A stretch of DNA of 42,406 bases from CTSOIL-112 sp964293815 (lineage in GTDB: Bacteria > Pseudomonadota > Gammaproteobacteria > Burkholderiales > Burkholderiaceae), in NCBI GenBank assembly GCA_964293815.1, contig CAXYYC010000025.1:1-42406 (forward strand), written 5' to 3'. Position numbers and translations under genes: made by a program. The first letter of the stretch is position 1; every line of letters begins with the position of its first letter. A model generated the notes under the pieces. It saw only the letters and a program-made list of their open reading frames with translations. It was not told the DNA's origin and did not search any database. Below, piece after piece: positions 15,671-24,400 of the stretch.

Positions 15671-16843
15671 ATGGATTTAACAGAACTCAAACAACAGTTT
15701 CAACATTATTTTAAGCAAGCCTCCAGCTATATGGCGTTTGCGCCGGGGCGCGTGAATCTGATCGGTGAATATACGGACTTTAACGGTGGTTATGTATTTC
15801 CCTGCGCGTTGGGCAATGGCACATACGCCTTGGCTACCAAGCGTGCGGATCGCATGGTACAGGTTGTTTCAATGAATTTTCCCGAAGCAGGCGTGATTGA
15901 GTTTGCTTTGGACGATTTGGTATTCGATAAACAACGTCACTGGGCAAATTATCCCGCTGGCGTGTTAGCCATGCTGATGCAAGATGGCGTGACGTTTGCG
16001 CATGGGCTGAATATTCTGTTCGCGGGCGATATTCCAAATGGAGCGGGGCTATCCTCCAGCGCGTCGATTGAGCTGGTGACGGCGGTGTTGCTGCGCGAGG
16101 TGTATGGCTTTGAGCGCACGCAATTGCAATTGGTGCTGCTGTCGCAACGCTCGGAAAATCAGTTCAACGGCATGAACTGCGGCATCATGGATCAATTTGC
16201 CTCGGGTATGGGGCGTGCCGATCATGCCTTATTATTGAACACCGCGACGCTGGACTATCAAACCGTGCCGGTGCAGTTGGGTGAGCAATATACCTTGCTG
16301 ATTGCCAATACGAATAAGCGCCGCGAATTGGCCGACTCGAAATACAACGAGCGCCGCGCCGAGTGCGAAGCGGCATTGGCCGATCTGCAAACCGTGGTTC
16401 CGATCAAGGCGCTGTGTGAATTGACCGTGGAGCAATTGGCGCAACACGAACACGTTATTCAAAATGATCTGGCTCGCCAACGCGCGCGCCATGTGATTGG
16501 CGACAATCAGCGTACTTTACAAGCGGTGAGCGCGCTCACATCGGGTGATATTGCGACGTTTGGGCAGTTACTCAATGCCTCGCATCGCTCGCTGCGTGAT
16601 GATTTCGCCGTGACGGGCGAGCATTTAGACGCACTGGTGCAGGCGGCGTGGGATCATGGCGCGGTCGGCGCACGCATGACCGGTGCGGGTTTTGGCGGAT
16701 GCAGTGTGATGATCGTACGCACGGATCAGTTGGATGTATTCAAACAGCAGGTTGCGCAGCAATATGAATCAGCCACCGGCATGGCGCCAACGTTCTACGA
16801 CGTGCGCATTGGTGACGGTGCGCGTGTGCTCGAATCCGTATAA
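15671..16843 (+). CDS. galK: galactokinase
   Basis: A 390-residue GHMP kinase that phosphorylates galactose to galactose-1-phosphate with ATP. The galactokinase signature PGRVNLIGEYTDFNGGYVFP is near the N-terminus. The phosphate-binding loop is PNGAGLSSSASIEL, the active-site region is GIMDQFASGMG, and the C-terminal GHMP motif is MTGAGFGGCSV. GGGGGAAGT just upstream supports the ATG at 15671. Wording of these motifs resembles galactokinases of low-GC Gram-positive bacteria as well as proteobacteria, which fits the neighbouring galT type. Confidence 0.96.
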   Translation: MDLTELKQQFQHYFKQASSYMAFAPGRVNLIGEYTDFNGGYVFPCALGNGTYALATKRADRMVQVVSMNFPEAGVIEFALDDLVFDKQRHWANYPAGVLAMLMQDGVTFAHGLNILFAGDIPNGAGLSSSASIELVTAVLLREVYGFERTQLQLVLLSQRSENQFNGMNCGIMDQFASGMGRADHALLLNTATLDYQTVPVQLGEQYTLLIANTNKRRELADSKYNERRAECEAALADLQTVVPIKALCELTVEQLAQHEHVIQNDLARQRARHVIGDNQRTLQAVSALTSGDIATFGQLLNASHRSLRDDFAVTGEHLDALVQAAWDHGAVGARMTGAGFGGCSVMIVRTDQLDVFKQQVAQQYESATGMAPTFYDVRIGDGARVLESV

Positions 16844-16864
16844 AAAATCAATAAGGGAAGGTCA

Positions 16865-18385
16865 ATGGTCATGACGCAAATGGAGGTAAACCACGCGCTG
16901 CATACGCTGATGCGCTATGGGCGCGAGCAGGGGCTGTACGTTGCGGCGGATGAATACGAGGTGCGCCACCGCTTGATGGCGGTGTTGCAATTGGACGCAT
17001 GGCCGGATGAGGGCGATGCGCAATCGCTTGCTTTGGGTCATATTCAGCCAGTACTGGATGTTTTGGTAGCCGATGCGTTTGCGCGTGGCGTGATTCCAAA
17101 CGATGGCGTCACGCAGCGCGATTTGCTCGATACAGCGATCATGGGGTGTTTTGTGGCGGCGCCATCGGTAATTCAGGCTGAATTTGCGCATCAATACCAA
17201 ACCAGCCCACAGGCGGCGACGCAGTATTTTTACCAACAATCACGCGCGAGCAACTACATCCGCATGGCGCGCATTGCGAAAAATAACTGCTGGAAACATC
17301 CTTGTGCTTATGGTGAATTGGACATCACCATCAATCTGTCCAAGCCGGAAAAAGATCCGAAAGCGATCATCGCCGCAGGCCAGGCAAAAAGTGCTTCGTA
17401 TCCGAAATGTTTGCTGTGTCGTGAGAACGAAGGCTACGCGGGACGTATCGATCATCCGGCGCGGCAGAATTTGCGCTTGATTCCGCTGACGCTGAATGAG
17501 GAACAATGGTTTTTGCAATATTCGCCGTATGAGTATTACAACGAGCATTGCATTGTGTTGAAACGTGAACACGAGCCGATGAAATTAAGCCGAGCGACCT
17601 TCGCGCGTCTGCTGGACTTTGTCGCGCAGTTTCCGCATTACTTTCTCGGCTCGAACGCCGATCTGCCGATTGTCGGCGGTTCGATTTTGAGCCATGACCA
17701 TTTTCAGGGCGGCTGTTACGAATTTGCCATGAGCCGCGCTGATGTTGATCGTACTTTTGTCTGGCCAAAATATGCGGACATCGAGGTACAACAATTGAAT
17801 TGGCCGATGAGCGTGCTGCGCCTGCGTGGGCGTGATGCGGCGCAACTGGTCGCAGCGGCGGATGAGCTGTTGAATGATTGGCGTGGTTACAGTGATGAAG
17901 CATTGGGGATTTTTGCGTACACCGATACAACACCGCACAACACCGTCACGCCGATTGCACGGATGCGCGACGGTGTATTTGAACTGGATTTGGTACTGCG
18001 CAACAACCGCACGAGTGATGAACATCCGCTGGGGATTTTTCACCCGCACGCGGAATTGCACCACATCAAAAAAGAAAACATCGGTTTGATTGAGGTGATG
18101 GGCTTGGCAGTTTTGCCCGACCGTTTGCAGGCGATGTTGCAGCATTTGGCCGCATGCCTGCGTGGTGAGGATGAGTTGTCCAATCATCCTGAATTGGCTA
18201 TGCACGCGGACTGGTTGGCGCAGATTGCGCCGAATTATGTGGCCAATACCGATGCGCAAGCCTATTTGAAAACAGCCATCGGTGAAGTATTCGTTCAGGT
18301 GTTGAACGATGCGGGCGTGTACAAGCGCGACGCGGCTGGGCAGGCAGGCTTTGTGCGCTTTATTGAGCAGTTAATTCAATCCTGA
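16865..18385 (+). CDS. galT: UDP-glucose-hexose-1-phosphate uridylyltransferase, Firmicutes (GalT class 2) type
   Basis: This enzyme swaps uridylyl between UDP-glucose and galactose-1-phosphate, the central Leloir step. The 506-residue length and the motif set fit the Gram-positive GalT class, which is about 500 residues, rather than the ~350-residue E. coli type. Key features are CLLCRENEGYAGR, the central SPYEYYNEHCIVL, and the histidine motif GGSILSHDHFQGG with H277 and H279. This class is unusual in betaproteobacteria and points to acquisition from elsewhere. GGGAAGG upstream serves the ATG at 16865; another in-frame ATG is at 16871. It starts 21 bp after galK. Confidence 0.93.
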   Translation: MVMTQMEVNHALHTLMRYGREQGLYVAADEYEVRHRLMAVLQLDAWPDEGDAQSLALGHIQPVLDVLVADAFARGVIPNDGVTQRDLLDTAIMGCFVAAPSVIQAEFAHQYQTSPQAATQYFYQQSRASNYIRMARIAKNNCWKHPCAYGELDITINLSKPEKDPKAIIAAGQAKSASYPKCLLCRENEGYAGRIDHPARQNLRLIPLTLNEEQWFLQYSPYEYYNEHCIVLKREHEPMKLSRATFARLLDFVAQFPHYFLGSNADLPIVGGSILSHDHFQGGCYEFAMSRADVDRTFVWPKYADIEVQQLNWPMSVLRLRGRDAAQLVAAADELLNDWRGYSDEALGIFAYTDTTPHNTVTPIARMRDGVFELDLVLRNNRTSDEHPLGIFHPHAELHHIKKENIGLIEVMGLAVLPDRLQAMLQHLAACLRGEDELSNHPELAMHADWLAQIAPNYVANTDAQAYLKTAIGEVFVQVLNDAGVYKRDAAGQAGFVRFIEQLIQS

Positions 18386-18395
18386 GGTGTTCGCA

Positions 18396-19463
18396 ATGCA
18401 AATGGTGGCGATACAGTCTTTTGAAACACAGATCGCGGCGCACGCTGTCACGGTGTATGAGTTGCGTTGTGCCTCGGGTTTCGCCGTACAGTTGATGAAC
18501 TGGGGCGCGAGTGTGCGGGATATTCACATGCCTGATCGAGCGGGTCAAGTCGATAGTATCATACTGGGCTTTGCTGATGATAATGATTATGCGCACAATC
18601 CGCCGTATTTGGGCGCGACGATTGGTCGTACCGCAGGACGCATTGCGCATGGGCGCTATCAACTGAACGGTGCGGCGCAGCAATTGCCTTTATCGAACGG
18701 CGCTCATGTGTTACACGGCGGCACACACGCCATGTCGCATCAATTGTGGCAACACCGCGCGCAGCATTTACCCGATGGGCGCGCGCAGGTCATATTTTCT
18801 ATGCTGAGTCCGGCGGGTGAAAATGGTTACGCGGGCAATTTGGCCATTGAGCTGAGGTATACTTTGGATCAGGCGCAAAATTTGACGTTGCACTATCGTG
18901 CGACGACCGATGTGCCGACGTTGTGTAATCTCACGCATCATAGCTATTTCAACCTGTCGGGTAATGTGCGCGACACGGTGCATGCGCATCAGCTACAGAT
19001 TCACGCGGATACAGTGTGTGCGATGAGTGACGAGCTATTGGTCAATGGCGATGAATGGGCGGTGGCTGGCAGTGATTTTGATTATCGTCAGCCGCGTGTG
19101 TTGGCAGATATATTGAACAGCACCGACCCGCGCATCACGCGCGCGCGCGGCGTTGACCACTATTTTATTTTTAACCATGTCGATGCGGGGCGTGCACAAG
19201 TGACACTGTGCGAACCAAGCAGCGGACGGCGTTTGCGCGTGTATACCGATCAGCCGTGTGCGGTGCTGTACGCGCATAATTACGCGGATGGCGAACGCTT
19301 GCGCGCGGGTGTTGTTGGGCAACCCTACGATGCGCTATGTGTCGAAACGCAACTTTGCCCGCACAAAGCGAAAAGCAACGGCGATCATCCGGCGCGGCTG
19401 TTGCCTCACGAGGAATACCATCACGAATGCGTGTACGCATTTGATGTGATGAACTCAAATTAA
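18396..19463 (+). CDS. galM: aldose 1-epimerase (mutarotase)
   Basis: GalM interconverts the alpha and beta anomers of galactose so that GalK can use the sugar released by beta-galactosidase. The 355-residue protein has the expected NPPYLGATIGRTAGRI stretch, NGAHVLHGG, the catalytic histidine region LTHHSYFNLSG, GVDHYF, and the C-terminal catalytic glutamate region CVETQLCPHK. The frame also opens at a GTG at 18387, which overlaps the likely ribosome site TGAGGTG, so the ATG at 18396 is preferred. It starts 10 bp after galT and 12 bp before the GH42 gene. Confidence 0.94.
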   Translation: MQMVAIQSFETQIAAHAVTVYELRCASGFAVQLMNWGASVRDIHMPDRAGQVDSIILGFADDNDYAHNPPYLGATIGRTAGRIAHGRYQLNGAAQQLPLSNGAHVLHGGTHAMSHQLWQHRAQHLPDGRAQVIFSMLSPAGENGYAGNLAIELRYTLDQAQNLTLHYRATTDVPTLCNLTHHSYFNLSGNVRDTVHAHQLQIHADTVCAMSDELLVNGDEWAVAGSDFDYRQPRVLADILNSTDPRITRARGVDHYFIFNHVDAGRAQVTLCEPSSGRRLRVYTDQPCAVLYAHNYADGERLRAGVVGQPYDALCVETQLCPHKAKSNGDHPARLLPHEEYHHECVYAFDVMNSN

Positions 19464-19475
19464 AGAGGAGTGAAC

Positions 19476-21449
19476 ATGTATTTAGGCGTTGACTACTACC
19501 CAGAGCACTGGCCGGTTGAGATGATGGACGAGGACATGCGTCGTATGCGCGAGATGGGCTGTAACATCATTCGCATTGGTGAATTTGCTTGGCAGTTGAT
19601 GGAGCCGAAAGAAGGGCAGTTTGACTTTTCATTTTTCGATCAGGTGATTGCCAAAGCCAAAGCGCACGAACTCAAAGTGATGTTCGGCACGCCGACAGCG
19701 ACCTTTCCCGCGTGGTTAGCAAAAACGCATCCGTCGATTTTGGCACAGGAAATGAATGGCGAGGTGCGCGTATTCGGCGGGCGGCGACAGTATTGCTACA
19801 ACTCCCGCGTGTATCAGCAATACACCGAAAAAATCGTCAGCAAGCTGGTCAAACATTATGCCAACGAGCCGGCCATCATCGCGTGGCAAATGGACAATGA
19901 AATTGGCCACGAAGGCTCCGATCAATGTTACTGTGAGCAGTGTCATTTGTCCTTTCAGGACTATTTGCGTGACGTGTATGCGGAGGACATTGATCGTTTG
20001 AACGAGGCTTATGGCACGATATTTTGGGGGCAAACCTACACCGATTTTGCGCAGATTCCCATGCCGGTTCATACCGTTACCACGCACAATCCAGCACTGC
20101 GTTTGGATTGGGCGCGCTTTCGCTCGGACAGCATCAATGCCTTTGCCAAAATGCAGATTGACCTGATCAAGCGCCATCGCGGTGCGCATCAGCAAGTGAC
20201 TCACAATTTATTCGGCGGTTTTTTCAACCGTGCGTATGACCAAAATATCATGGCGGCAGAGTTGGATTTCGTCTCCTACGACAACTACCCCGTTTGGGGT
20301 GGATTGAAAGAACCGCTCAAACCCGCCGAAATTGCCATGACGCTGGATTACATTCGTGGGCTGAAACAGCAAAACTTCTGGATTGTCGAGCAGCTCATGG
20401 GCGCGCAAGGGCACAACCATATTGGCTACCTACCACGTCCGAAGCAGGCGCAACTCTGGGCGTATCAAGCGATGGCACGCGGTTGTGACAACATGCTGTT
20501 TTTCCGTTGGCGTGGCATGGATCGTGGCGCGGAGCAGTTTTGTTTGGGCATTGTCGATATTGACAACGAAACGGGGCGCAAATACCGCGAGGTACAGGAA
20601 TTCATGCATGATGTGGCGCAGCAGTCGAGTTTGAGCACGCCGATTCATGCCGACGTGGCGATATTGTACGACTATGACAATATTCAATCGTGGGCGATTC
20701 AACAGCAATCGGATGCGTTTGATTTCACGCAGGAGTTCATGCGGCTGTATGCACCGTTTCACAGCGCGAATGTGATGACGGATGTCTTGAGTACCGACAA
20801 AGATTTCTCACAATATAAAGTCATCGTGCTGCCGGTGATGCAAATCATAGATGAGGCGCTGGCGCAGCGCCTGTGCTCCTTTGTGGCCGGTGGGGGTGTC
20901 TTGCTCATGGGCTATCGGGCCGCGATCAAAAATCGTCACAATAACCTGCATCGTTTCGTACCAACGCCCGCTTTCATCCACGACCTGCTCGGTGGACGGG
21001 TGCGTGAAAGCGAATCACTCGGTAGCGGCATTTCTGCGCCCGTGATTGCCAAAGGCGGCTATCCGCGTGCGGTAGCGACGGTTTGGCGCGATATGATTGA
21101 ACCGAGTGAAGGTGCGCAGGTGCTGTATCACTACGATGATAAATTTTACAAAGAGTACGCTTGCGTCACGGTAAATGCGTATGAAATGGGTTTTGTGTAT
21201 TGGGTCGGTGCTGGATTGGATGAAATCACGATGAGTGATGTGGTCGGACGCGTTTTGGAAAAAGCAGGTATTGCCGATAAAGCCATTATGGATCGTTTGG
21301 AGCGCATTGAGCGAAGTGAATTCAGTGAGGGAGATGGGCAAAACAGTGTCGTTTGGTATTTGAACCATACCTCACATCCACAGACCGTTCAGTTTCGTAC
21401 CATTGCGCCGTATTCGGTACTCAAGCGCCAATTATCGGATGAGTCGTAA
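19476..21449 (+). CDS. GH42 beta-galactosidase
   Basis: A 657-residue cytoplasmic glycoside hydrolase of family 42, which removes terminal beta-galactose from oligosaccharides or lactose. The TIM barrel begins at once (YLGVDYYPEHWP). The acid/base glutamate is E142 in QMDNEIGH and the nucleophile is E305 in WIVEQLMG. A zinc site typical for the family can be placed: C107 and C151/C153/C156 (QCYCEQC). The trimerisation and C-terminal beta domains follow. There is no signal peptide, so the substrate must be imported. A GTG at 19470 is part of the AGAGGAG ribosome site, so the ATG at 19476 is taken. It ends the galactoside cluster and gives the cell galactose for GalM, GalK and GalT. Confidence 0.95.
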   Translation: MYLGVDYYPEHWPVEMMDEDMRRMREMGCNIIRIGEFAWQLMEPKEGQFDFSFFDQVIAKAKAHELKVMFGTPTATFPAWLAKTHPSILAQEMNGEVRVFGGRRQYCYNSRVYQQYTEKIVSKLVKHYANEPAIIAWQMDNEIGHEGSDQCYCEQCHLSFQDYLRDVYAEDIDRLNEAYGTIFWGQTYTDFAQIPMPVHTVTTHNPALRLDWARFRSDSINAFAKMQIDLIKRHRGAHQQVTHNLFGGFFNRAYDQNIMAAELDFVSYDNYPVWGGLKEPLKPAEIAMTLDYIRGLKQQNFWIVEQLMGAQGHNHIGYLPRPKQAQLWAYQAMARGCDNMLFFRWRGMDRGAEQFCLGIVDIDNETGRKYREVQEFMHDVAQQSSLSTPIHADVAILYDYDNIQSWAIQQQSDAFDFTQEFMRLYAPFHSANVMTDVLSTDKDFSQYKVIVLPVMQIIDEALAQRLCSFVAGGGVLLMGYRAAIKNRHNNLHRFVPTPAFIHDLLGGRVRESESLGSGISAPVIAKGGYPRAVATVWRDMIEPSEGAQVLYHYDDKFYKEYACVTVNAYEMGFVYWVGAGLDEITMSDVVGRVLEKAGIADKAIMDRLERIERSEFSEGDGQNSVVWYLNHTSHPQTVQFRTIAPYSVLKRQLSDES

Positions 21450-21453
21450 TATA

Positions 21454-21493
21454 AAAAACCGCATGACAGGCGCGATCATGTCATGCGGTTTTT
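21454..21493. terminator. bidirectional terminator between GH42 and DUF1304 genes
   Basis: AAAAACCGCATGACA (21454-21468) pairs perfectly with TGTCATGCGGTTTTT (21479-21493) around a ten-base loop. A-run before and T-run after allow it to work for both convergent genes. Confidence 0.9.
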
Positions 21494-21510
21494 AGTAAGC
21501 GTTTGAGCCT

Positions 21511-21876
21511 TTAGCTGAAAAACACCAGTAGCAGCGCAACGATGGCCGGTAAAGCCTGCTTGATAATGATTTTTTTCGACACTGTCAAGCCACCGTATAA
21601 ACCTGCGACAATCACACAGCCCAAGAAAAATACTGCCACGCGCACTTGCCATACAGGGTCAGTAATCAGCAGTGACCAAAATAAACCGGCGACCAGAAAG
21701 CCGTTGTACAGCCCCTGATTGCCCGCCATATTTTTGGTGGCGGTGAACATCGCATCAGGCATAGCGCCTTTAAATACTTTTTTACCGACGGTCTCCCAAG
21801 CAAACATTTCCATCCAGCAGATGAATAGGTGCTCCAGTGCGACGATCATGACAAAAATTTTGGCAATCAGACTCAT
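21511..21876 (-). CDS. DUF1304 small membrane protein
   Basis: A 121-residue inner-membrane protein with about four predicted hydrophobic segments. The family pattern is visible: an N-terminal helix ending in EHLFICWMEMFAW, then NQGLYNGFLVAGLFW in the middle. The frame extends further upstream, but the ATG at 21876, preceded by AAGGG, gives the usual DUF1304 length and starts directly with the first membrane segment. Function of the family is unknown. It is convergent with the GH42 gene and shares its terminator; it lies downstream of guaA on the same strand with a 123-bp gap. Confidence 0.85.
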   Translation of the reverse strand: MSLIAKIFVMIVALEHLFICWMEMFAWETVGKKVFKGAMPDAMFTATKNMAGNQGLYNGFLVAGLFWSLLITDPVWQVRVAVFFLGCVIVAGLYGGLTVSKKIIIKQALPAIVALLLVFFS

Positions 21877-21999
21877 AAAAAACCCTTGGTTGAATGAATA
21901 AAAAGGCGTCACATGTATTCGTATGACGCCTTGGATGCGTGATTGACGCGGAATATACACTGAATGTGCGCCGAATTATAGGCGATTTTTGCGTATCCG

Positions 22000-23613
22000 T
22001 TATTCCCACTCGATCGTCGCTGGTGGTTTGCCAGACACGTCGTACACCACACGATTGATACCACGTACTTCGTTGATGATGCGGTTGGACACTTTGCCGA
22101 GTAACTCATACGGCAGATGCGCCCAGTGCGCGGTCATGAAGTCGAGCGTCTGCACCGCGCGTAGCGCGACGACGTATTCATAGGTGCGACCATCGCCCAT
22201 GACGCCGACCGATTTGACCGGTAGGAATACGGCGAATGCTTGGCTGGTCAGATCGTACCAAGTTTTACCTGATTCGGGATCAACGGTGTTGCGCAATTCT
22301 TCGATGAAAATCGCATCGGCGCGGCGCAGTAAATCCGCGTAGTCCTTTTTGACCTCGCCCAAAATACGCACGCCCAAGCCCGGCCCCGGGAATGGGTGGC
22401 GATAGACCATATCGTGTGGTAAACCCAGCGCGACGCCGAGCTTGCGCACTTCGTCTTTAAATAGTTCGCGCAATGGTTCGAGCAGTTTCAGGTGCATGTC
22501 TTCGGGCAGGCCGCCGACGTTGTGGTGGGATTTGATGTTGTGCGCGCCTTTTTTCTTACCATGTTTGCCGCCTGCGGATTCAATCACGTCGGGGTAAATC
22601 GTGCCTTGCGCCAGCCATTTGGCACTGGTCAATTTGTGCGATTCGGCGTTGAATACTTCGACGAATTCTTTACCAATGATTTTGCGCTTGGCCTCTGGGT
22701 CGGTGACGCCCGCCAGTTTGCCCATGAAATCGTCCACGGCATCCACGCGAATGACTTTAACGCCCAAATGGTCGGCGAACATATCCATGACCATATCGCC
22801 TTCGTTCAGGCGCAGCAGCCCGTGATCGACGAATACGCAAGTGAGCTGGTCGCCAATCGCGCGGTGGATCAGCGCGGCGGCAACTGATGAATCCACACCG
22901 CCGGACAGACCAAGAATGACTTCTTCGTCACCGACTTGTTGGCGAATCGATTCGACCGCTTCGGCGATGTAGTCGCCCATCGCCCAGTCGGCTTTCGCAC
23001 CGCAAATGTCTTTGACAAAACGGCTCAAAATCGCTTCGCCTTGAATGGTGTGTGTGACTTCGGGGTGGAACTGTACCGCGTAGAATTTGCGCGTTTCGTC
23101 TGCCATGCCGGCGATTGGGCAGGCGTCGGTTTCTGCCATCAGGCTAAAACCTTCGGGCAAACGCGACACCGAGTCGCCGTGGCTCATCCAGACGTTCAGC
23201 AGGCCGTGACCTTGTTCATTGGTTTCGTCTTGAATACCGTTGAACAATGCGGTGTGGCCGCGCGCGCGGATTTTTGCAAAACCGAATTCGCGCGGTTTTC
23301 CGAGGGCTTCAGCGGTCTCTACTTTGCCGCCGAGTTGTTCGGCCATGGTTTGCATACCGTAGCAAATACCCAGCACCGGAACGCCAAGCTCAAATACGCT
23401 GTGCGGCGCGCGCGGCGTTTCGTCCTCAGTGACCGAGTTTGGGCCGCCGGAGAGGATGATGCCTTTCGCACCGTAGTTTTGAATCAATTCGTCGGATACA
23501 TCGTATGGGTAAATTTCGGCAAATACACCTGCGTCACGCACGCGACGCGCGATGAGCTGGGTAACTTGGGAGCCGAAGTCGATGATGAGGATTTTGTCGT
23601 GGTGGTTGGACAT
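22000..23613 (-). CDS. guaA: GMP synthase (glutamine-hydrolysing)
   Basis: This enzyme aminates XMP to GMP using glutamine and ATP. The 537-residue protein has a class I glutamine amidotransferase domain with the nucleophile C84 (GICYGMQ). The ATP pyrophosphatase domain has the P-loop LSGGVDSSVAA, and the C-terminal dimerisation domain ends in PPATIEWE, as in E. coli GuaA. The frame is open 20 codons further upstream, but the ATG at 23613 (MSNHHDKILIIDFGSQ) matches the family start. It lies downstream of guaB on the same strand, with one unknown exported protein gene between. Confidence 0.97.
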   Translation of the reverse strand: MSNHHDKILIIDFGSQVTQLIARRVRDAGVFAEIYPYDVSDELIQNYGAKGIILSGGPNSVTEDETPRAPHSVFELGVPVLGICYGMQTMAEQLGGKVETAEALGKPREFGFAKIRARGHTALFNGIQDETNEQGHGLLNVWMSHGDSVSRLPEGFSLMAETDACPIAGMADETRKFYAVQFHPEVTHTIQGEAILSRFVKDICGAKADWAMGDYIAEAVESIRQQVGDEEVILGLSGGVDSSVAAALIHRAIGDQLTCVFVDHGLLRLNEGDMVMDMFADHLGVKVIRVDAVDDFMGKLAGVTDPEAKRKIIGKEFVEVFNAESHKLTSAKWLAQGTIYPDVIESAGGKHGKKKGAHNIKSHHNVGGLPEDMHLKLLEPLRELFKDEVRKLGVALGLPHDMVYRHPFPGPGLGVRILGEVKKDYADLLRRADAIFIEELRNTVDPESGKTWYDLTSQAFAVFLPVKSVGVMGDGRTYEYVVALRAVQTLDFMTAHWAHLPYELLGKVSNRIINEVRGINRVVYDVSGKPPATIEWE

Positions 23614-23646
23614 GTTTGTAATAGCGTGGTTGGTGTTATAAAGCAT

Positions 23647-23674
23647 CATGGCGCAGGGAGAACCTTGCGCCATG
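23647..23674 (-). other. stable hairpin upstream of guaA
   Basis: CATGGCGCA (23647-23655) pairs with TGCGCCATG (23666-23674). On the minus strand it lies between the unknown exported gene and guaA. It has no T-run, so it is more likely a processing or translation-control hairpin than a terminator. Confidence 0.4.
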
Positions 23675-23691
23675 ACGGATCGTTTGGATAA

Positions 23692-24309
23692 TTAACGTTT
23701 GGCTTTTTTCGCAGGCGCTTGTTTGGGTGGATTTTGAATGCCCGGCGCCAGCAGATTCAGACGCTCAACCCATTTTTTTTCATCAATTTTGAGTGGTTTT
23801 TTTGAGGCTTTGCCACGTTCCGCCCATTGAACCGTGTAGTAATCGTTGCTGCCTTTAATGGCGGTGATCAATGTGGTTTCGCTTTTGTCTTTGGCTGTCC
23901 CACAACTCAAAACCGCTGCGGCGACGGGCGTGCCATTACCCATAGTGCCATCCAGAAATTTGGTACCGGTAAACGAGCTTGGGCAAATTTTTTGAAAATC
24001 GAGAACGATGCTGCCGATGAGAATCATCGGTGTAACGTCCTTATTGGCCGCCAAACCTTTTATGCCGGTCACGGTAATCACCTGTGACCAGTTCTGCACG
24101 GTTTCACCGCGTAAACCACGTTCGTGAATATAATTGGTGTCGTTTGAGCGCTCGCTCAACAATTGATTGCTAAAATCGCTCGGGATGTTGTAAAAAACCT
24201 GTTGGCTAAATACGTTGGAGAGGGATTTTTCGGTGATATTGGCAGGCGTTTGGGCAAAGGCCAATGTTGAAGAACAGCACAGTAACGTAAAAGCAGCTTT
24301 TTTAAACAT
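23692..24309 (-). CDS. unknown exported protein between guaB and guaA
   Basis: A 205-residue protein that I do not recognise. It has a clear signal peptide (hydrophobic core FTLLCCSSTLAFA, likely cleavage after AFA), so it is probably periplasmic; the two cysteines in the signal core do not form a good lipobox. The mature part is mostly polar, with two further cysteines (KICPSSF and LSCGTAK) that could form a disulphide, and a basic Lys/Ala/Pro tail (KQAPAKKAKR). AGGAAA upstream supports the ATG at 24309. A terminator separates it from guaB, so it has its own promoter or low readthrough. Nothing in the context gives a function. Confidence 0.7.
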   Translation of the reverse strand: MFKKAAFTLLCCSSTLAFAQTPANITEKSLSNVFSQQVFYNIPSDFSNQLLSERSNDTNYIHERGLRGETVQNWSQVITVTGIKGLAANKDVTPMILIGSIVLDFQKICPSSFTGTKFLDGTMGNGTPVAAAVLSCGTAKDKSETTLITAIKGSNDYYTVQWAERGKASKKPLKIDEKKWVERLNLLAPGIQNPPKQAPAKKAKR

Positions 24310-24349
24310 GGTGTTTTCCTTTCGATCGGATAACGGGGATAAGGTTCAA

Positions 24350-24385
24350 GGATAAAAACAAGGCGAAGCACAATTCGTCTTCGCC
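24350..24385 (-). terminator. Rho-independent terminator after guaB
   Basis: On the minus strand GGCGAAG pairs with CTTCGCC (plus positions 24379-24385 and 24362-24368), followed by TTGTTTTTA. A competing larger hairpin with AAGCACAATT arms overlaps it. Confidence 0.7.
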
Positions 24386-24400
24386 GTGATCAATTGTGCT

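Noticed and set aside
22936..23691. A 251-codon plus-strand frame antisense to guaA
   Set aside because: guaA is beyond doubt on the other strand; this frame only mirrors its codon bias.
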